The notes below the pieces were generated by a model that was given only the letters and a program-made list of their open reading frames with translations, made no database searches and was not told where the DNA came from. Of a DNA stretch of 64,000 nucleotides, positions 1 through 11,140 are shown piece after piece (the stretch's first letter is position 1; every line of letters begins with the position of its first letter). The position numbers and the translations under genes were made by a program. This stretch comes from Carettochelys insculpta (lineage: Eukaryota; Chordata; Testudines; Carettochelyidae), in contig NC_134137.1 in NCBI RefSeq assembly GCF_033958435.1, positions 229,813,501 to 229,877,500 of the forward strand, written 5' to 3'.

Positions 1-830
1 TTATGAAATCTCCTTTAGCCCTGATCCCACAACTCGGGTTGAGTAACTTTTTTTTGCGTGCGGGGGCTGGAATTTCCTGGCCTGAAAGGTTAAAGGGCAT
101 TTTCTCCTCCCCCTCCTACTCTGTGCCCTTCAGCTTTATTCTGGATCTTTGCCCTGTTTTGTGCTGTTTGTTTCAGGGAAGGTTGGGGAACGCAGTGTGT
201 ATTTAGTGAGGGGTGATTCATACTCCCTTGTTCTAAGAGTCATGAACTCTCTCATGAAACTTTAGATTTCCAGTACTAAGGAATTAATTCTTGTGCTGTT
301 TTTCAGCCTTTGCTGCAAACCCTTCCAGCTGTTTTTTGGCTTCACACCTGTGGTAGGTTTGGCTTGTGAAACTGGTGATCATTAAGGCTGAGATTTGCAG
401 TGGACACCTTAACAGCAGTAGGCCCTGTTGAAAATTGCACCTGTCTTTATTTCTGATATCTGCATGTGAAAACTAATTGAGCTCAGACACATACGGAAGG
501 CTAAATGGGTGGAGAGATCGCTGGGTTGCAGGGTTCTGCTTCCCCTTCCCTTTTTAAGGTATCTCATCTTTTTGTCATTCTGATGAGTAATGTGAAATTG
601 TAGTTGAGGCACATAAAATGCACCCCACACCCCCGATAGGATGCAGTTCCAATGCCAAGTAGCTGAAATGCAAGGCAGCCTTTATTCAGTCTTTTTTGTT
701 CATCGTTCCATGTCGCTCTCTCTTCTCCAGCTCTACCAGAACTTGCTAAGGGCCAATCAGGCATTTATACTTTACAGTAGAAGATTTTTTTTAAAGTTAC
801 AGGCAAGATATTTCTAGGTGTAAATGACCC
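1..830. other. No gene recognised
   Basis: Short open frames here look like chance frames with no family resemblance. The sequence is mixed in composition and T-rich in places. I see no promoter, splice pattern or repeat family that I can name. Confidence 0.5.
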
Positions 831-837
831 CCACCCC

Positions 838-1035
838 CACAGGGTGGTCAAACAGTGGCATAAATTGCCAAGGGAGTTTGTGGAATCTCCATCGCTGGAG
901 ATATTTAAGAACAGGTTAGATAGATGTCTGTCAGGGATGGTTTAGACAGTACTTGGTCCTGCCATTGGGGCGGGGGGCTGGACTCGATGGCCTCTCAAGG
1001 TCCCTTCCAGTCCTAGTGTTCTATGATTCTGTGGT
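838..1035 (+). mobile_element. CR1 LINE 3' end fragment
   Basis: The stretch carries the typical reptile/bird CR1 3' end. It has a degenerate RT C-terminus and 3' UTR text (a 'gaatctccatcgctggag' block, then 'ggctggactcgatggcctc') and ends in 'ttctatgattctgtgg', like the CR1 terminal octamer repeats. It is 5'-truncated, as most CR1 copies are. Confidence 0.85.
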
Positions 1036-1905
1036 ATTTCAGGTGTGTGATGGGGTGTACCAACCCTGCACTGAGGAGGGGAGTGGGAGCCAGGCCTATT
1101 GGGTGGAAAATGCCCTGCCCACCGCGACCCTGCTGGGCACGCTCAGGCTGCAGCCCAGGCATAGAGTCTGGGGAGGCCTGGCAGTTGGAGCAGGCCAGCA
1201 GTGGGGAAGGAGCTCCAGCCCCCAAGGAGCAACACTGCCACTGCCCGGGCAACAGCGGTGACAGCAGGAACGGCAGCAATTGCCCGAGCCGCAGCAGGCA
1301 TGGGGGCAGCCACCGCCGCAGTCGGAGTCTGCAGCAGGAGCCGGGTAGGCGGTAGCCCAGGGTGGGGGAACCAGGAAGGTTTCTGCTGAGCTCAGCATGT
1401 TGCGGTGAGGATTCCTGCTGAGCTGGTGGCTGGGGCCATACACCCACCACCAACAGGCCCTGTGCTGGGGCTTGGTGGAGTGGGCAGGCCCAAGCTCCCC
1501 TCCCCCGCCACCTCCCTGAGAGCCTAAGGCAGGGAGAACTTAGACCACGGAGGCCTGACTAGCCTGGGGAGGCCTGTGAGCTGGGACCAGACCAGTGAGG
1601 CCCAACTGAGCGATAAGGCCTGTGGCCTGGAACTAGGCTGCTGAGGCCCGAGGGCAGCGCAAGAGCCCTTGGGAGCAGGGCAGGGCAGGAGACCCTGCCA
1701 TAAGGTGGCTAAGCACCCTCTGGAGTGACAGTCAAAGCTGCCTTCCTCAGCCCCACCACAATGCGAGACCTCTGGAGAACCAGGAATGGTCAGAGGGCTG
1801 CAGGAGGGCCAGGGGCAGCCCCCATCAGATGCAATGGAGCTCGCTGTGAGCTACAGGCCAAACACTACGCGTAAGGGGCAAGTGCTGCTGCAGCAAGGGG
1901 GCTGC
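1036..1905. other. GC-rich non-coding stretch, possible old repeat
   Basis: A GC-rich block with CAG/GCC-rich low-complexity runs opens frames on both strands (around 1013-1453 and 953-1261). These are mutually overlapping and compositionally simple, so I do not call a gene. Its composition resembles LTRs of turtle retroelements, but I found no matching terminal repeat or target duplication. Confidence 0.35.
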
Positions 1906-2059
1906 CCGTGTTTCTTCAGAGCAGCTCCAAGGGGGCGGGGAGAAACCACTGGAGGGTGAATGACCTACTCAGGTTTTATATGCACTGTTTCTTTTCACAA
2001 TCTGAAGCCATTCAAGAACAGCAGCCTGCCTATGGGTGTCCTGTCTGGGGGGAAATATC

Positions 2060-2150
2060 TAATCCAGGGGTGGGGAATCTTGTCTGGGTCAGGAGCCCGC
2101 TGGGCCACAGAAAAATCAGTCCAGGGTCTTCAAGTAAGGAGAAAAAAAAA
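2060..2150 (+). mobile_element. hAT-like short non-autonomous repeat fragment
   Basis: The start 'ccaggggtggggaatc' resembles hAT termini (CAGGGGTGGG...). The text 'tgggtcaggagcc...ggccacagaaaaatcagtc' recurs in inverted orientation at about 15905-16010. The two copies share order and spacing, which supports one dispersed family. Confidence 0.5.
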
Positions 2151-2160
2151 ACAAAACAAA

Positions 2161-3781
2161 TTAAACAAACAGTCCCCTCACTGATGTGGCCCCCAGGACT
2201 TCCACGTTCGAAACTCTGTCCTGCCATTGAATGTGCACTATTGACCTCAGGCTGCGTGTGTGGAAGCGCTCCAGCAGTTTTATATGTTTTCTGTACAAGG
2301 TCCAGCTTTCACAGCCATGCAGGAGACTGGTCAGGACCACAGCCTTGTACACTTTCAGTTTATTAGTAACAGATATTGTGCTGATTCAACACTCGCGCTC
2401 TCACACATCCTAGTGCCCGGCTGGCCTGGCAGATTCCGGCATTGATTTCTTTGTCAAGGGAGCCGTCATTGGCTATCACGCTGCCAAGGTACTTGAACTC
2501 CTCTCCTGTTTTTAACTCTGTTTCTTCAATAGAGATTGAAGCGGGGAGAACAGCAGATCCTGCAGCAGGTTGAAACAGCGCCTCGGTCATTCCTAGGCTG
2601 ATGGTCAAACCAAAGAGGCGAGCGGCATCAGCAAACTTGATGACGATGAGCTGGAGATCAGATTCCTTGTGTGCCAGAAGTTCACAGTTGTCAGCAAAAA
2701 GGGCTTCAAGGATGAGCCTCTCAAGTGTCTTCGTTTTAGCATTCAGATGACGAAGGTCAAAAAGTGACCCATCGAGTCTGTATTTTATGTAGACTCCACG
2801 GTTCAGGTCCCTAACTGCGCGGCTGAGGATGCACGTGAAAAAGGGGTTGAATAACACTGGGGCCAGCACGCACCCTTGCTTCACACCACTGGATATCTCA
2901 AATGGATCTGAGGACTCACCCTTTGAAAGAGCAAAGCCAGTCATGTCATCGTGGAACAGACGTATGAGGTTAATGAATCTTCTCAGGCAGCCAAGTTTTG
3001 ACAGGATAATTCACAGGGCTTCTCTGTTGACGATGTCAAACGCCTTGGTCAGATTGCTAAAGACAGCATACAGATCCAAGTTCTGCGCTGTGCACTTTTC
3101 CTGGACCTAATGAACAGCAAAGATCATGTCAATAGTGCTGCATCCTGGGTGAAAACCACACTGTGCCTCTGGTAGATTCTCCTCTGAGATGCTGGTGATC
3201 AGACGGTTCAGGATGACTTGAGCCAAGATCTTCCCAGCAATACAGAGAAGGGAGATGCCCTGGTAATTTCCACAGTCAGCTTTGTTACCCTTGTTCTTGA
3301 AGAGTGAGATGATTGTGGCATCCTTAAAGTCTTTGGCCATGTCTTCTTCCCAGATGCTGATCAAGATGTTGCGAAAGGCTTCAAGTGACACTGGTCCAGC
3401 CGCTTTGAAAATTTCGGCAGGGATACCGTCCATCCCCAGGGCTTTGCCAGAGCTGGTCTGGCTGATTGCCTTTTTGACCTCATCCATTGTAGGGGTCAGG
3501 TCAAGACTGTCTGTTGTGGGTTTCTGAGGGATCTGGTCTAGGGCCACAGGGTCGACAATGGAGGGTCTGTTGAGAAGGTTGCCGAAGTGCTCTCTCCACC
3601 TATTGTTGATGCTGTTCTTCTCCCTCAGAAGGGTCATGCCATCTGCAGGCAGGAGAGGTGCAGTACGTGGCTTTGAAGGTCCATATATAGCTTTGATAGC
3701 ACTGAAGAACATCTTGGAGTTCTTGGTGTCAGGGTAGTACTGGACTTCATCAGCTTTACTCTCCCACTGCTCATCTTGCAT
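2161..3781 (-). pseudogene. Reverse transcriptase of non-LTR retrotransposon (inactivated)
   Basis: The open pieces 3781-3107, 2944-2363 and 2352-2161 cover the RT fingers, palm and C-terminus. Recognisable blocks are 'GKALGMDGIPAEIFK', 'CGNYQGISLL', 'EAQCGFHPG', 'GVKQGCVLAPVLFN' and the catalytic block 'ALFADNC'. The canonical motif is F/YADD; here the second Asp is Asn (GAC to AAC, a CpG-type change). Stops or shifts separate the pieces near 3100, 2945-3000 and 2355. A C-terminal 'EWTLY/RHIKLLERFH'-type tail follows. It cannot be active. Confidence 0.88.
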
Positions 3782-4041
3782 TTTGCGAAGTGCCGTTTGC
3801 GCCTGGCTCTGAAGGCGTTTGAAATGATCACATTTGGAGATTGAGGACTGATCGTTTTGCCATAGCAGAAATGTGTTCTGTTTTTCCTCTAAGATCTTCC
3901 TGATGGCTTCATCATTTTAATCAAACCAGTCTTGGTGAGCTCTCTTTTTCAGTCCTAGTGTTGACTTGGCTGACTCCATCACCAGGATTTTGAACTAGTC
4001 CCGCTTTTGTGTTGGGTCTCCAGTCAGAGGTCCATGGGACG

Positions 4042-5013
4042 TCAGCACTTTGTAAGGCAGGCTGCAAATTTCTCATGATGACCAGTAAGTTGCAGCTTCC
4101 CGATGTTGAAGGAGGGTCTGACAATCTTGAGCTTTTTGCAGTGCAGTGGTGTGATGTGCAGCATGAGGACCGATCTGACGAGTCTATGATCAGTCCAGCA
4201 CTCAGCTCCCCGCATGGCCCTGGTGATCTTAACATCTTGAATGTGCCACCTGCGACTGATGACATAGTCAATCAAGTGCCACTGTTTTGATCTCAAGTGC
4301 ATCCATGTGGTCTTGTATTTATTGGCTTACCTGAAGAGAGTGTTGGTAATTATCGGGTCATTTTCTGCACACCAGCTCAGCAGAAGGCGGCCATTGACAT
4401 TCATGTTACCAACACCATGATGCCCCAGCACCCCTTTCCAGGTCCTACAGTCCTTGCTGACCCTGACTTTGAAGTCGCCCAACAGGAGAAGCTTGTCACT
4501 AGGAGGAGTTGCTTTCACAAGATGGTTAGGGTCCTCATAGAAACTTTCTTTTGCTTCGTCGCTGCTAGTCAGTGTGAGGGCATAAGTGCTGATGACTGTA
4601 ACGTGGTGAGAGGTGTTGAGGGGGAAGCGGAGCTTGATCAGATGCTCACTGATGCAAGTTGGTAGGTCAGGAAGCTGATGCAGAAGTGATGTCTTGAGGG
4701 CAAGTCCCACTCCGTGGATTCTGTCTTCATTTTCTGGCCTGCCTTTCCAGAAGAAGGTATAACCTCCTTTTGGTTTGCAGATGGATCCTTCCTCTGCCAG
4801 TCTGGTCTTGCTCAGGGTGGCTATGTCAATGTTATAATGTGCCGGTTCTCTTGCTATGAGGGCCGTTCTTCTCTCAGGTCTCATAGCATTCTCCCCGTCC
4901 AAGAAGGTGTGAATGTTCCATGCTGCAAATATCATCTTTCTTATCACTGTTTTTCTACCGCTGTGAGGGTAAAATTGCCAGCTGCAGCATGCTAGCCATT
5001 TTGTTTGGGACAA
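4042..5013 (-). pseudogene. AP-endonuclease domain of non-LTR retrotransposon
   Basis: Two open stretches (5013-4327 and 4302-4042) together give an exonuclease/endonuclease/phosphatase-fold domain. Visible family landmarks are an N-terminal 'AAWNIHTFLD' block (usually WNVRTLLD), the 'LLLGDFKVRV' block (usually GDFNARVG, so the Asn is replaced), and 'WHLIDYVI' and 'TDHRLVR' near the C-terminus, which hold the catalytic Asp and His. The family nicks target DNA to prime reverse transcription. The frame breaks near 4310-4327 and the changed GDFN motif indicate a dead copy. Confidence 0.85.
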
Positions 5014-5138
5014 GCAATTTTTGGGACACCTTTTCTAGTCCCCTCCATCATGTTGAAGGTGAGCAGTGCTGTTCCTAAAAAGGCCTGCTCAGTTGCCTGG
5101 GATGCTGCTGAACTCCTCTGTCATCCCGGGGTCAGAGT

Positions 5139-5850
5139 TCATAGACTCATAGAATCCTAGGGCTGGAAAGGACCTCAAGAGGTCATCAAGTCCAGGCCCC
5201 TGCCTAAAGCAGGATCAACCCCAACTAAGTCATCCCAGCCAAGACTTTGTCAAGCCAGGACTTAAGAACTTCTAGGAATGGAGATTCCACCACCTCTCTA
5301 GATAACACAGTCCAACACTTGGCCATCCTCCTAGTGAAATAGTTTTTGTCCTAATATCCAACCTACACCTCTCCCTCTGTAACTTGAGACCATTGCTCCT
5401 TCTTCAGCCGTCCGTCACTACTGAGAACAGCCTCTCTCCATCCTCTTTAGAGCCCCCTTTCGGGAAATTGAATGCTGCTATCAAATTGCTTCTCACTCAT
5501 CTTTTCTGCAAAATAGATAAACCCAAATCAGCCTCTCCTCATATATCATGTGCTCCAGCCCACTAATCATTCTATTTGCCCTTCACTGGGCTCTCTCCAA
5601 TGTATCCACATCCTTTCTATACTTGGAAGTCCAGAATTGGATGCAATACTCCAGATGTGGCCTCACCAGTGACGAATAAAGGGGAATAATGCCTTCCCCA
5701 GATCTGCTGGAAATGCTCCTGCTCATGCACCCTAATATATCCTTAGCCTTCTTGGCTACAAGGTCGCACTGTTGACAGCTTCTCATCCATTGTAATCCCC
5801 AGGTCAGGGTCTGCAACAAAACTAGCAAGAAGAGCCATTTTTTCAAATTC
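5139..5850 (-). mobile_element. CR1 LINE 3' end with RT C-terminus
   Basis: On the plus strand it starts with 'catagaatcctagggctgg' and the well-known CR1 3' UTR text. The minus-strand frame 5846-5583 encodes the CR1 RT C-terminus ('YSSLVRPHLEYCIQFW', 'KDVDTLERAQ'). The normal CR1 form is LVRPHLEYCVQFW, so the match is strong. The copy is 5'-truncated and lies directly next to the 5' end of the older LINE at 2150-5135. Confidence 0.92.
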
Positions 5851-5869
5851 AGTTACAAAATTAATACTT

Positions 5870-6290
5870 CAAGAGCTGCAATGCATGTGAATACGAGACA
5901 GTCAATAAATTACGTCAAACCATACTTTTTGTCACCCCTATTTTAAGAACAGCGCGCGCACAATGATTTGTTAGAAATTTGTTATCCCCATCTCCAGGCT
6001 TTACCCGCCTCAGTCCGCAGATCTGCTCCCCTATCCTCAAGCTCTACCCCCCTCATCCCATAAACCTGTCGCCCTGTTCCCAGGCTTAACCCGTCAGCCC
6101 CAAACCACCATCACCCCCAGCCTTGACTGTAATCTTTCTCAGCCCCAAACCATCCCCCATCCCCAAGCTTAACCCCTCTCAGCCTTAAACCTGCCACCCA
6201 TCTCCAAGCTTTACCTGCCTCAGCTCTCAGTCCCAACATCCTCCTTCCCCCCGGCCCATGCCAGCCCCAGGCTTAACCTGCCTCAGCCAA
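5870..6290. repeat. Imperfect minisatellite with 'aagcttaacccctctcagcc' units
   Basis: From about 5990 to 6290 a unit of roughly 50-60 bp repeats imperfectly. Each unit has a core like 'cccaggcttaacccgtcagcc' followed by 'ccaaaccacc' or a variant. I count about six diverged units by eye. The 120 bases before it show nothing recognisable. Confidence 0.6.
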
Positions 6291-6539
6291 TGAGCTTCTC
6301 AAGCTACGCGTGCTGCTGCTGCCCCTCCTTGGCCGCTGCCTACCCCACGCTGCTCCTTCCCCAGCCTCCTTCTCAGTGTGGCTGTGCAGCTCCAGTAGGG
6401 GCAAACTTGACGGCTCCTCTCCTCAGCTCTACTGCTCACCTCCCCAACCTGCCGCGTGAGCAGCTCCATGTCCTGCTGTGCTGAAATAATGAAACTAAAT
6501 GTAATTGATTTAATGGCATCTAAAAGGCTCACACATCCT
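6291..6539. other. No gene recognised
   Basis: A cysteine/leucine-rich open frame (6290-6484 +) and its antisense frame are composition effects of a CT-rich stretch. Nothing else is visible. Confidence 0.5.
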
Positions 6540-6544
6540 TGATC

Positions 6545-6830
6545 ATTTGGCCAATGCCTTAAATAACATTCATTTTGAATATCAAATAAGAGAGAAAACA
6601 GTTAGAATAACAACAGACAAAAGGTCAAATTTCCTCAAAGTTTTCGAAATATTTGGCAGAATAGTGAAAGAGACAGGCTGGAACCAGAGGAAGAAACTGA
6701 TGATGATGATGAAGAAAATGAAGTTGAATTTCACAAAATTGCAGATGTCCTGGACACGGATAATGACTGTGAGTACCATCTACCAAAACTCCACCATTGT
6801 GTCTGCCGCTTGTTGAACCTAGTTTCATCT
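6545..6830 (+). pseudogene. hAT-family transposase fragment
   Basis: The first part reads in one frame as '...ITTDKRSNFLKVFEIFG', matching the hAT core block around a catalytic Asp (usually TDNGSNFVKAF). After a one-base frame shift near 6660 an acidic run and 'EVEFHKIADVLD' follow, then 'YHLPKLHHCVCRLLNLV', the typical continuation in ZBED-like/hAT transposases (usually H.RCACHTLNL). The fragment is about 95 codons, broken by the shift. It is a relic of a DNA transposon, not a host gene. Confidence 0.7.
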
Positions 6831-7119
6831 GTCCCTCCCCGCGTGCTCTCAGGCTGGTGGTGGGGAAATACTGGGGCCTGCTGGAGAAGGGCTTGCATGC
6901 CCCTACAGTGGGGGAGCACTTGGCTGCCACGGAGCCTTAGACAGACAGGTTGGAGCATTGGACGGAAGGGGATAGACACGGGGCTTGCACTTCCCAATCC
7001 TAGGTTCGCCTGGTACCCATGGCGATGAGTATGCTAATGTAATGTCAGTGGTAACCAAACATGTCAACTTACTTTGGTCTAAGTCCTGACTGCAACACAG
7101 TTCAAAAGCTTTCTTTCAG
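6831..7119. other. No gene recognised
   Basis: Unassigned sequence between the hAT fragment and a CR1 3' end. Two short frames on opposite strands show no family signature. Confidence 0.5.
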
Positions 7120-7650
7120 AAGTATCTGCTGATTAGTATGGTACTGGTGAAGCCTCACCTGGAATAGGGCATGCAATTCTGGCCCTCCCCCACCCCTGTA
7201 TAGAAAGGATGTGGATGCGTTGGAGCAAGGCCGGTGGAGGGCAATGAAAATGATTACAGGGCTGGAGCACCTGGCCTATGAGGAGAGGCTGAGGGACTTG
7301 GGCTTATTTAGTTTGCAGAAAAGAAGAGAGAGGGGCTATTTGATAGAAACCTTCAACTTCCTGAAGGTGGAGGGCTTTAAAGAGGATGGAGAGAGGCTGT
7401 TCTCAGTAGTGACAGATGACAGAACAAGGGAAGGAGAGGTGTAGGTTGGATATTAGGAAAAACTATTTCACTAGGCGGGTGGGGAGGCACTGGAATGTGT
7501 TACCTAGAGAGGTGGTGGAATCTCCACTCCTAGAGGTTTTTAAGTCACAGCTTGACAAAGTCCTGGCTGGGATGATCCTGCTTTGGGCAAGGGGCTGGAC
7601 TAGATAACCTCATAAGGTCCCTTCCAGCCCTAGGATTCTATGGTTCTTCA
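7120..7650 (+). mobile_element. CR1 LINE 3' end
   Basis: Starts at the CR1 text 'gtactggtgaagcctcacctgg' (LVKPHLE) and runs through '...EQGRWRAMKMITGLEHLAYEERL' into the 3' UTR, ending 'ccctaggattctatggttct'. The frame is open over 7211-7444 and then shifts. It is 5'-truncated. The end is complete with the terminal short-repeat motif. Confidence 0.93.
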
Positions 7651-7973
7651 AAAGTGATTTGGAAAGTGGGGAGATGCTGCATTCCCAGCATTGCTAAGCA
7701 GTTATTCAGATGGTGCTGTCTTTTGAGGTTTTTTTCAGAATTTCCAGAAGAGTTTCCAGAAATACAAATATGTTAAGAACATTATCCTGTTTTTCAAGGA
7801 GCAAATCTGTGGTACAAGCAAATGACAATCAAGCTCAAACAGTCTTTCCAGATGTTGAAAAAGCAAAACCATCCCTGGAGCCTATTAATTTGCCAGCAGC
7901 TGAAACTTTCTAAACTATCATTGTGCTGTAGTCCAAGAATCCACATTTGAGGAAGGTGGCATTATAGCATCTT
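7651..7973. other. Unassigned sequence before Harbinger copy 1
   Basis: A 67-codon frame (7710-7913) ends in 'LPAAETF'. It could be a scrap of the same hAT relic as 6545-6830, separated by the CR1 insertion, but the evidence is too thin to call it. Confidence 0.3.
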
Positions 7974-8336
7974 AGCCGCATCTACATATGCCGGCTACTT
8001 CGAAGTAGCATCGCCAACTTCGAAATAGCGCCCGCCACCTCTACACGTTGCGGGTGCTATTTCAAAGTTGACATCAACGTAAGGCGGCAAGACGTCGAAG
8101 TCGCTATCCTCATGAGGAGATGGGAATAGCGCCCTACTTCAACGCGGAACGTCAAAGTAGGGCACGTGTAGCCGATGCGTGTCCTGCAACATCGAAATAG
8201 CGGGGTCCGCCATGGCAGCCATCAGCTGAGGGGTTGAGAGATGCTCTCTCCAGCCCCTGAGCTCGATGGTCGCCACGTGCAGTGGCCCCTTAAAGGTCCC
8301 TGCCCCCTGCCTTTCTGTGCAGGAAGCTGAAAGAGC

Positions 8337-9971
8337 ATGCAGGCTGCAGCACAGCCACGCGGCCAGCCTGCACGTCCCTCCGCAGCCGCAGTCGACCACC
8401 CCCGCAGCAATGGCCACCCGCCAGCCCCCCAAGCGACCCCAGGGCACCCCCCCAAGGGGAGCCAGGGCTCCGAGGCTGGCAGCCAGCTGGGGAAGAGGCA
8501 GCGGGGCCCCTCCTGGACGGAGGCTGAGCTGCGGGACCTGCTGGGGCTCTGGAGCGAGGAGGAGGTGCTCCAGGTAATGGGGAGCAAGAGGCGGAACGCG
8601 GATGCGTTCGCTCGGCTGGCCGAGGGCCTGGCCGCCCGGAGTCGCCCTGCCTGCACTCCTGACCACGTCAGGAGTAAGGTTAAGGAGCTGCAGCAGGGTT
8701 ATGCCCGGGCCCGGGATGTGGCCAGCCAATCTGGGGCCACCCCCGTCACTTGCCCCTTTTACGGGGAGCTCAGGGAAATCCTGGGCCCCCGGCGCACCTC
8801 CTCCCCGCCGGCCACTCTTGACACCTCGGCCGACGAGCCCTAGCAGGCCCCGGAGGTGGAGTCCACCCCAGAGGCAAGCCCTGCACCCCAGGGGCCCCCC
8901 CAGGAGCCCACCGCTGGGACACCGGAGGAGGAGGAGGAGGGGGGATCCTCCTCCAGCGACGGGGGGCTCCGGATCACCATCCCATCCCAGAGCTCCAGCA
9001 GGGTGTCCGCCCACCGGGTGTCCCCCGACCATGGGAGCGGACCATCAGGTATGTACCCCCCCGGGGTTGAGGGGCGGGGCCAACAGACATGACCAGGGCC
9101 CTCCTCATGCCCAGATGACCATGGCCCCAAGGACAGCAGTGGCATGTCCCTCAGAAGATTGCATCAGCCCCTGCCCCCCAGCACGACAGTGCCATGCCCC
9201 ATCCCTGGGGATGGGGGGAGCGGACCCTAGGGTCCCCCGGGGGGAGGGGGTGGGACACCCATCAGCAGCAGCAGCATCTCCCGGGGACGGGGATGAGGAA
9301 CCAGCAGCAGAGGGGTGGGGGGACAAGGGCCACAGCTCGGGGCCCACACTAATGGCTGTCTCCACTCTTCTTCCCCCCCGTGTTCCGCAGCTGCACCATC
9401 GGAGGGACCAGAGAGCGCCGGCGAGGTGTCAATGGTCCCGGAGAGCCCACCGGGGCCATCACTCCAGTCCAGCCCCTCAGCGGAGCACTGACCAGCCCCA
9501 GGGCGGGGATGACGGTGGACCCAGCACCACCCCCGGACGGCGACGGACGCCCAGCTGCTGGCGATCCTCCGGCGGCAGCTGGAGGTCTCGGAGCAGCGCC
9601 TGCGGGTGGACGAGCGGCGCCTCCATCTGCAGGAGCGGGCACTGGCCTGGCGCCAGGAGGCATGGGGGGCCTTTATGCGCACCTTCGAGCTCATCACGGA
9701 CTACCTGGCCCCCCATGCTGCACTGGCCGCCGCTCTGCCCACCCTGCCTGCTCCACCCACTGCTCCACCTGCCGCTCCACCCACTGCTCCACCTGCTACA
9801 CCCGCCATCGCACCGCCGTCCGCCACCAAGGGGCCTTCCGCCGAGGGGGACCTGGGACCTGCTGACACCCGCCAGCCATATCTGCCGGTCTGCCCAGCCC
9901 CCAGCCAGCCCCGGCCAGGGCTGAGGCCGAGGCACGGGTCGCGGCCGCCCACCCCCAGCGCTGGACGTTAG
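8337..9971 (+). pseudogene. Harbinger Myb/SANT-like DNA-binding protein (copy 1)
   Basis: Exon 1 begins at ATG 8337; the same Met is kept in copy 2. It encodes a trihelix/Myb-SANT-like domain ('RGPSWTEAELRDLLGLW', 'VRSKVKELQQGYARA', about residues 58-150). A TAG at 8841-8843 interrupts an acidic Ser/Pro tail that otherwise stays open to a likely donor (CAG|GTATGT, exon end 9048). Exon 2 starts after 'ttccgcag' at 9391 and ends at TAG 9969-9971. It encodes a Glu/Arg-rich coiled coil ('LRRQLEVSEQRLRVDERRL') and a Pro/Ala-rich tail, with frame damage around 9480-9540. In PIF/Harbinger elements this second protein binds DNA and brings the transposase to the nucleus. The convergent transposase gene supports this role. 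Long overlapping frames (8602-9924 + and several -) are GC-rich shadows. Confidence 0.85.
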
Positions 9972-10015
9972 AGGGTGCGGGGCCCAGGATGTGGCCCCCC
10001 CTCCCACTTTGTACA

Positions 10016-11014
10016 TGTAGCCAGACATGACCCCCCCATTTGGCCTTTTCTTCTTCTTCCCCTCCACTGGGGGAGACAGAGAGAGAAATAAGCAGGGGAG
10101 ACAGGCGGCCTTTGATGTCCTGGGAACGCAGGTGTGCTGTCTCGCCCAGCCTCTCTACTATACACAAAAACCAGACAGTGAATGGGCTAGCTAATGGCTG
10201 CCCTTCTGGCTGATCTCGGTGATTGACACGCCTGATCACTTCCCCAGGAAGAACGGGGAACCCCGCCCATCACCGCCAAAGGTGCCTAATTGTCCACAAT
10301 TCACAGGTGCGAATTAAGCCTTGCACCTTCCCTGGGAAACCTGGGGTTCAAACATATTCCTCCCAATTGGCCACTTGAGACCAGGAAGAAGCCTGTGTGA
10401 CAAAAGGGGTATAAAGGGGCTTGGCAGACCACCGCCCGCCCTTTTGAGTTTCAATCACCTACACCTGCTGGCCAGGTCTGGAATTAACTCCTGAGACTGG
10501 GGACGCCTGGTTCGTATCTACTTCTTCCCGAGGGATTGAGAGAAAGATTCTGGGTCACACCAGATCTAGGAGGCAGGGGTAAGAATTACACCTGTATTAC
10601 ACTCCTTTCCTGTAGGAATTGAGGGAAAGACTCTGGTTCCACCAGGTCTAAGAGGCAGGGGTGAAAATCACACCTGCAACATGCCTTTCATGTGTACACA
10701 TTAATTGTATTAGTTTAAGCTAGCTAGTTTGTCTAAAACTTTTCTAAAGTTAAATTGTGTTGTTTCCCCTTTAAAAACTGCGAGTACTAACTTGTACTTT
10801 AATCATTTGTCTTAGTTAAATTGTTTCTATCTTTGTATAAATAAAAAGTAACAGTTAAAGCCTCTCTAAGTGTACTTTTCCTCTTGCTGCTGTACCCGAA
10901 CTAAACACAAACCAAAGAACCCAGCCTGCCCTGGCTGCTTAGCGTAGCTGCTGGTGTGGCATCACCCCCTTTGCCCCACCAGACCTTCAGCTGGCACCTG
11001 GGCATCGGCTAACA
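10016..11014 (+). repeat. Solo LTR (999 bp) nested in Harbinger copy 1
   Basis: The segment starts TGTAGCC and ends GGCTAACA, so its ends are imperfect inverted TG...CA repeats. It is flanked by the 5-bp direct repeat GTACA (10011-10015 and 11015-11019). Inside are a TATA-like 'ggggtataaagggg' near 10415-10430 and a poly(A)-type 'ataaataaaaag' near 10838-10850, in the order expected for a plus-strand LTR. No internal retroviral genes flank it, so it looks like a recombination product of an LTR retroelement. The family is not identified. Confidence 0.82.
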
Positions 11015-11140
11015 GTACATGTCGCCTTTTACTTGTATTGTATATAGTTTGTATTAGACCCCTGTTATTTTATGATACCTGCCCCCCGTGTAAATAGTTC
11101 TCCCCTTCCTTGTGTTCCACTGTTTTTTGGTTATCATATA

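Larger units (their letters stand above)
2150..5135 (-). mobile_element. Decayed APE-type non-LTR retrotransposon (RTE/CFDP2-like)
   Basis: On the minus strand this is a nearly full-length LINE: an AP-endonuclease domain (about 5013-4042), then a reverse transcriptase (about 3781-2161). The frame is broken by several stops and frameshifts. The endonuclease part resembles proteins often annotated as 'craniofacial development protein 2-like', which are retrotransposon-derived. The C-terminus has the 'LLHGCESWT' style motif seen in RTE-like elements. The 5' leader probably reaches about 5135, where a CR1 copy begins. I am sure of the retrotransposon nature, less sure of the clade. Confidence 0.85.

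Noticed and set aside
8602..9924. 440-codon open frame, Arg/Pro-rich, plus strand
   Set aside because: It lies in an alternative frame of the Harbinger Myb-like gene; its composition is that of a GC-rich shadow, with no domain.
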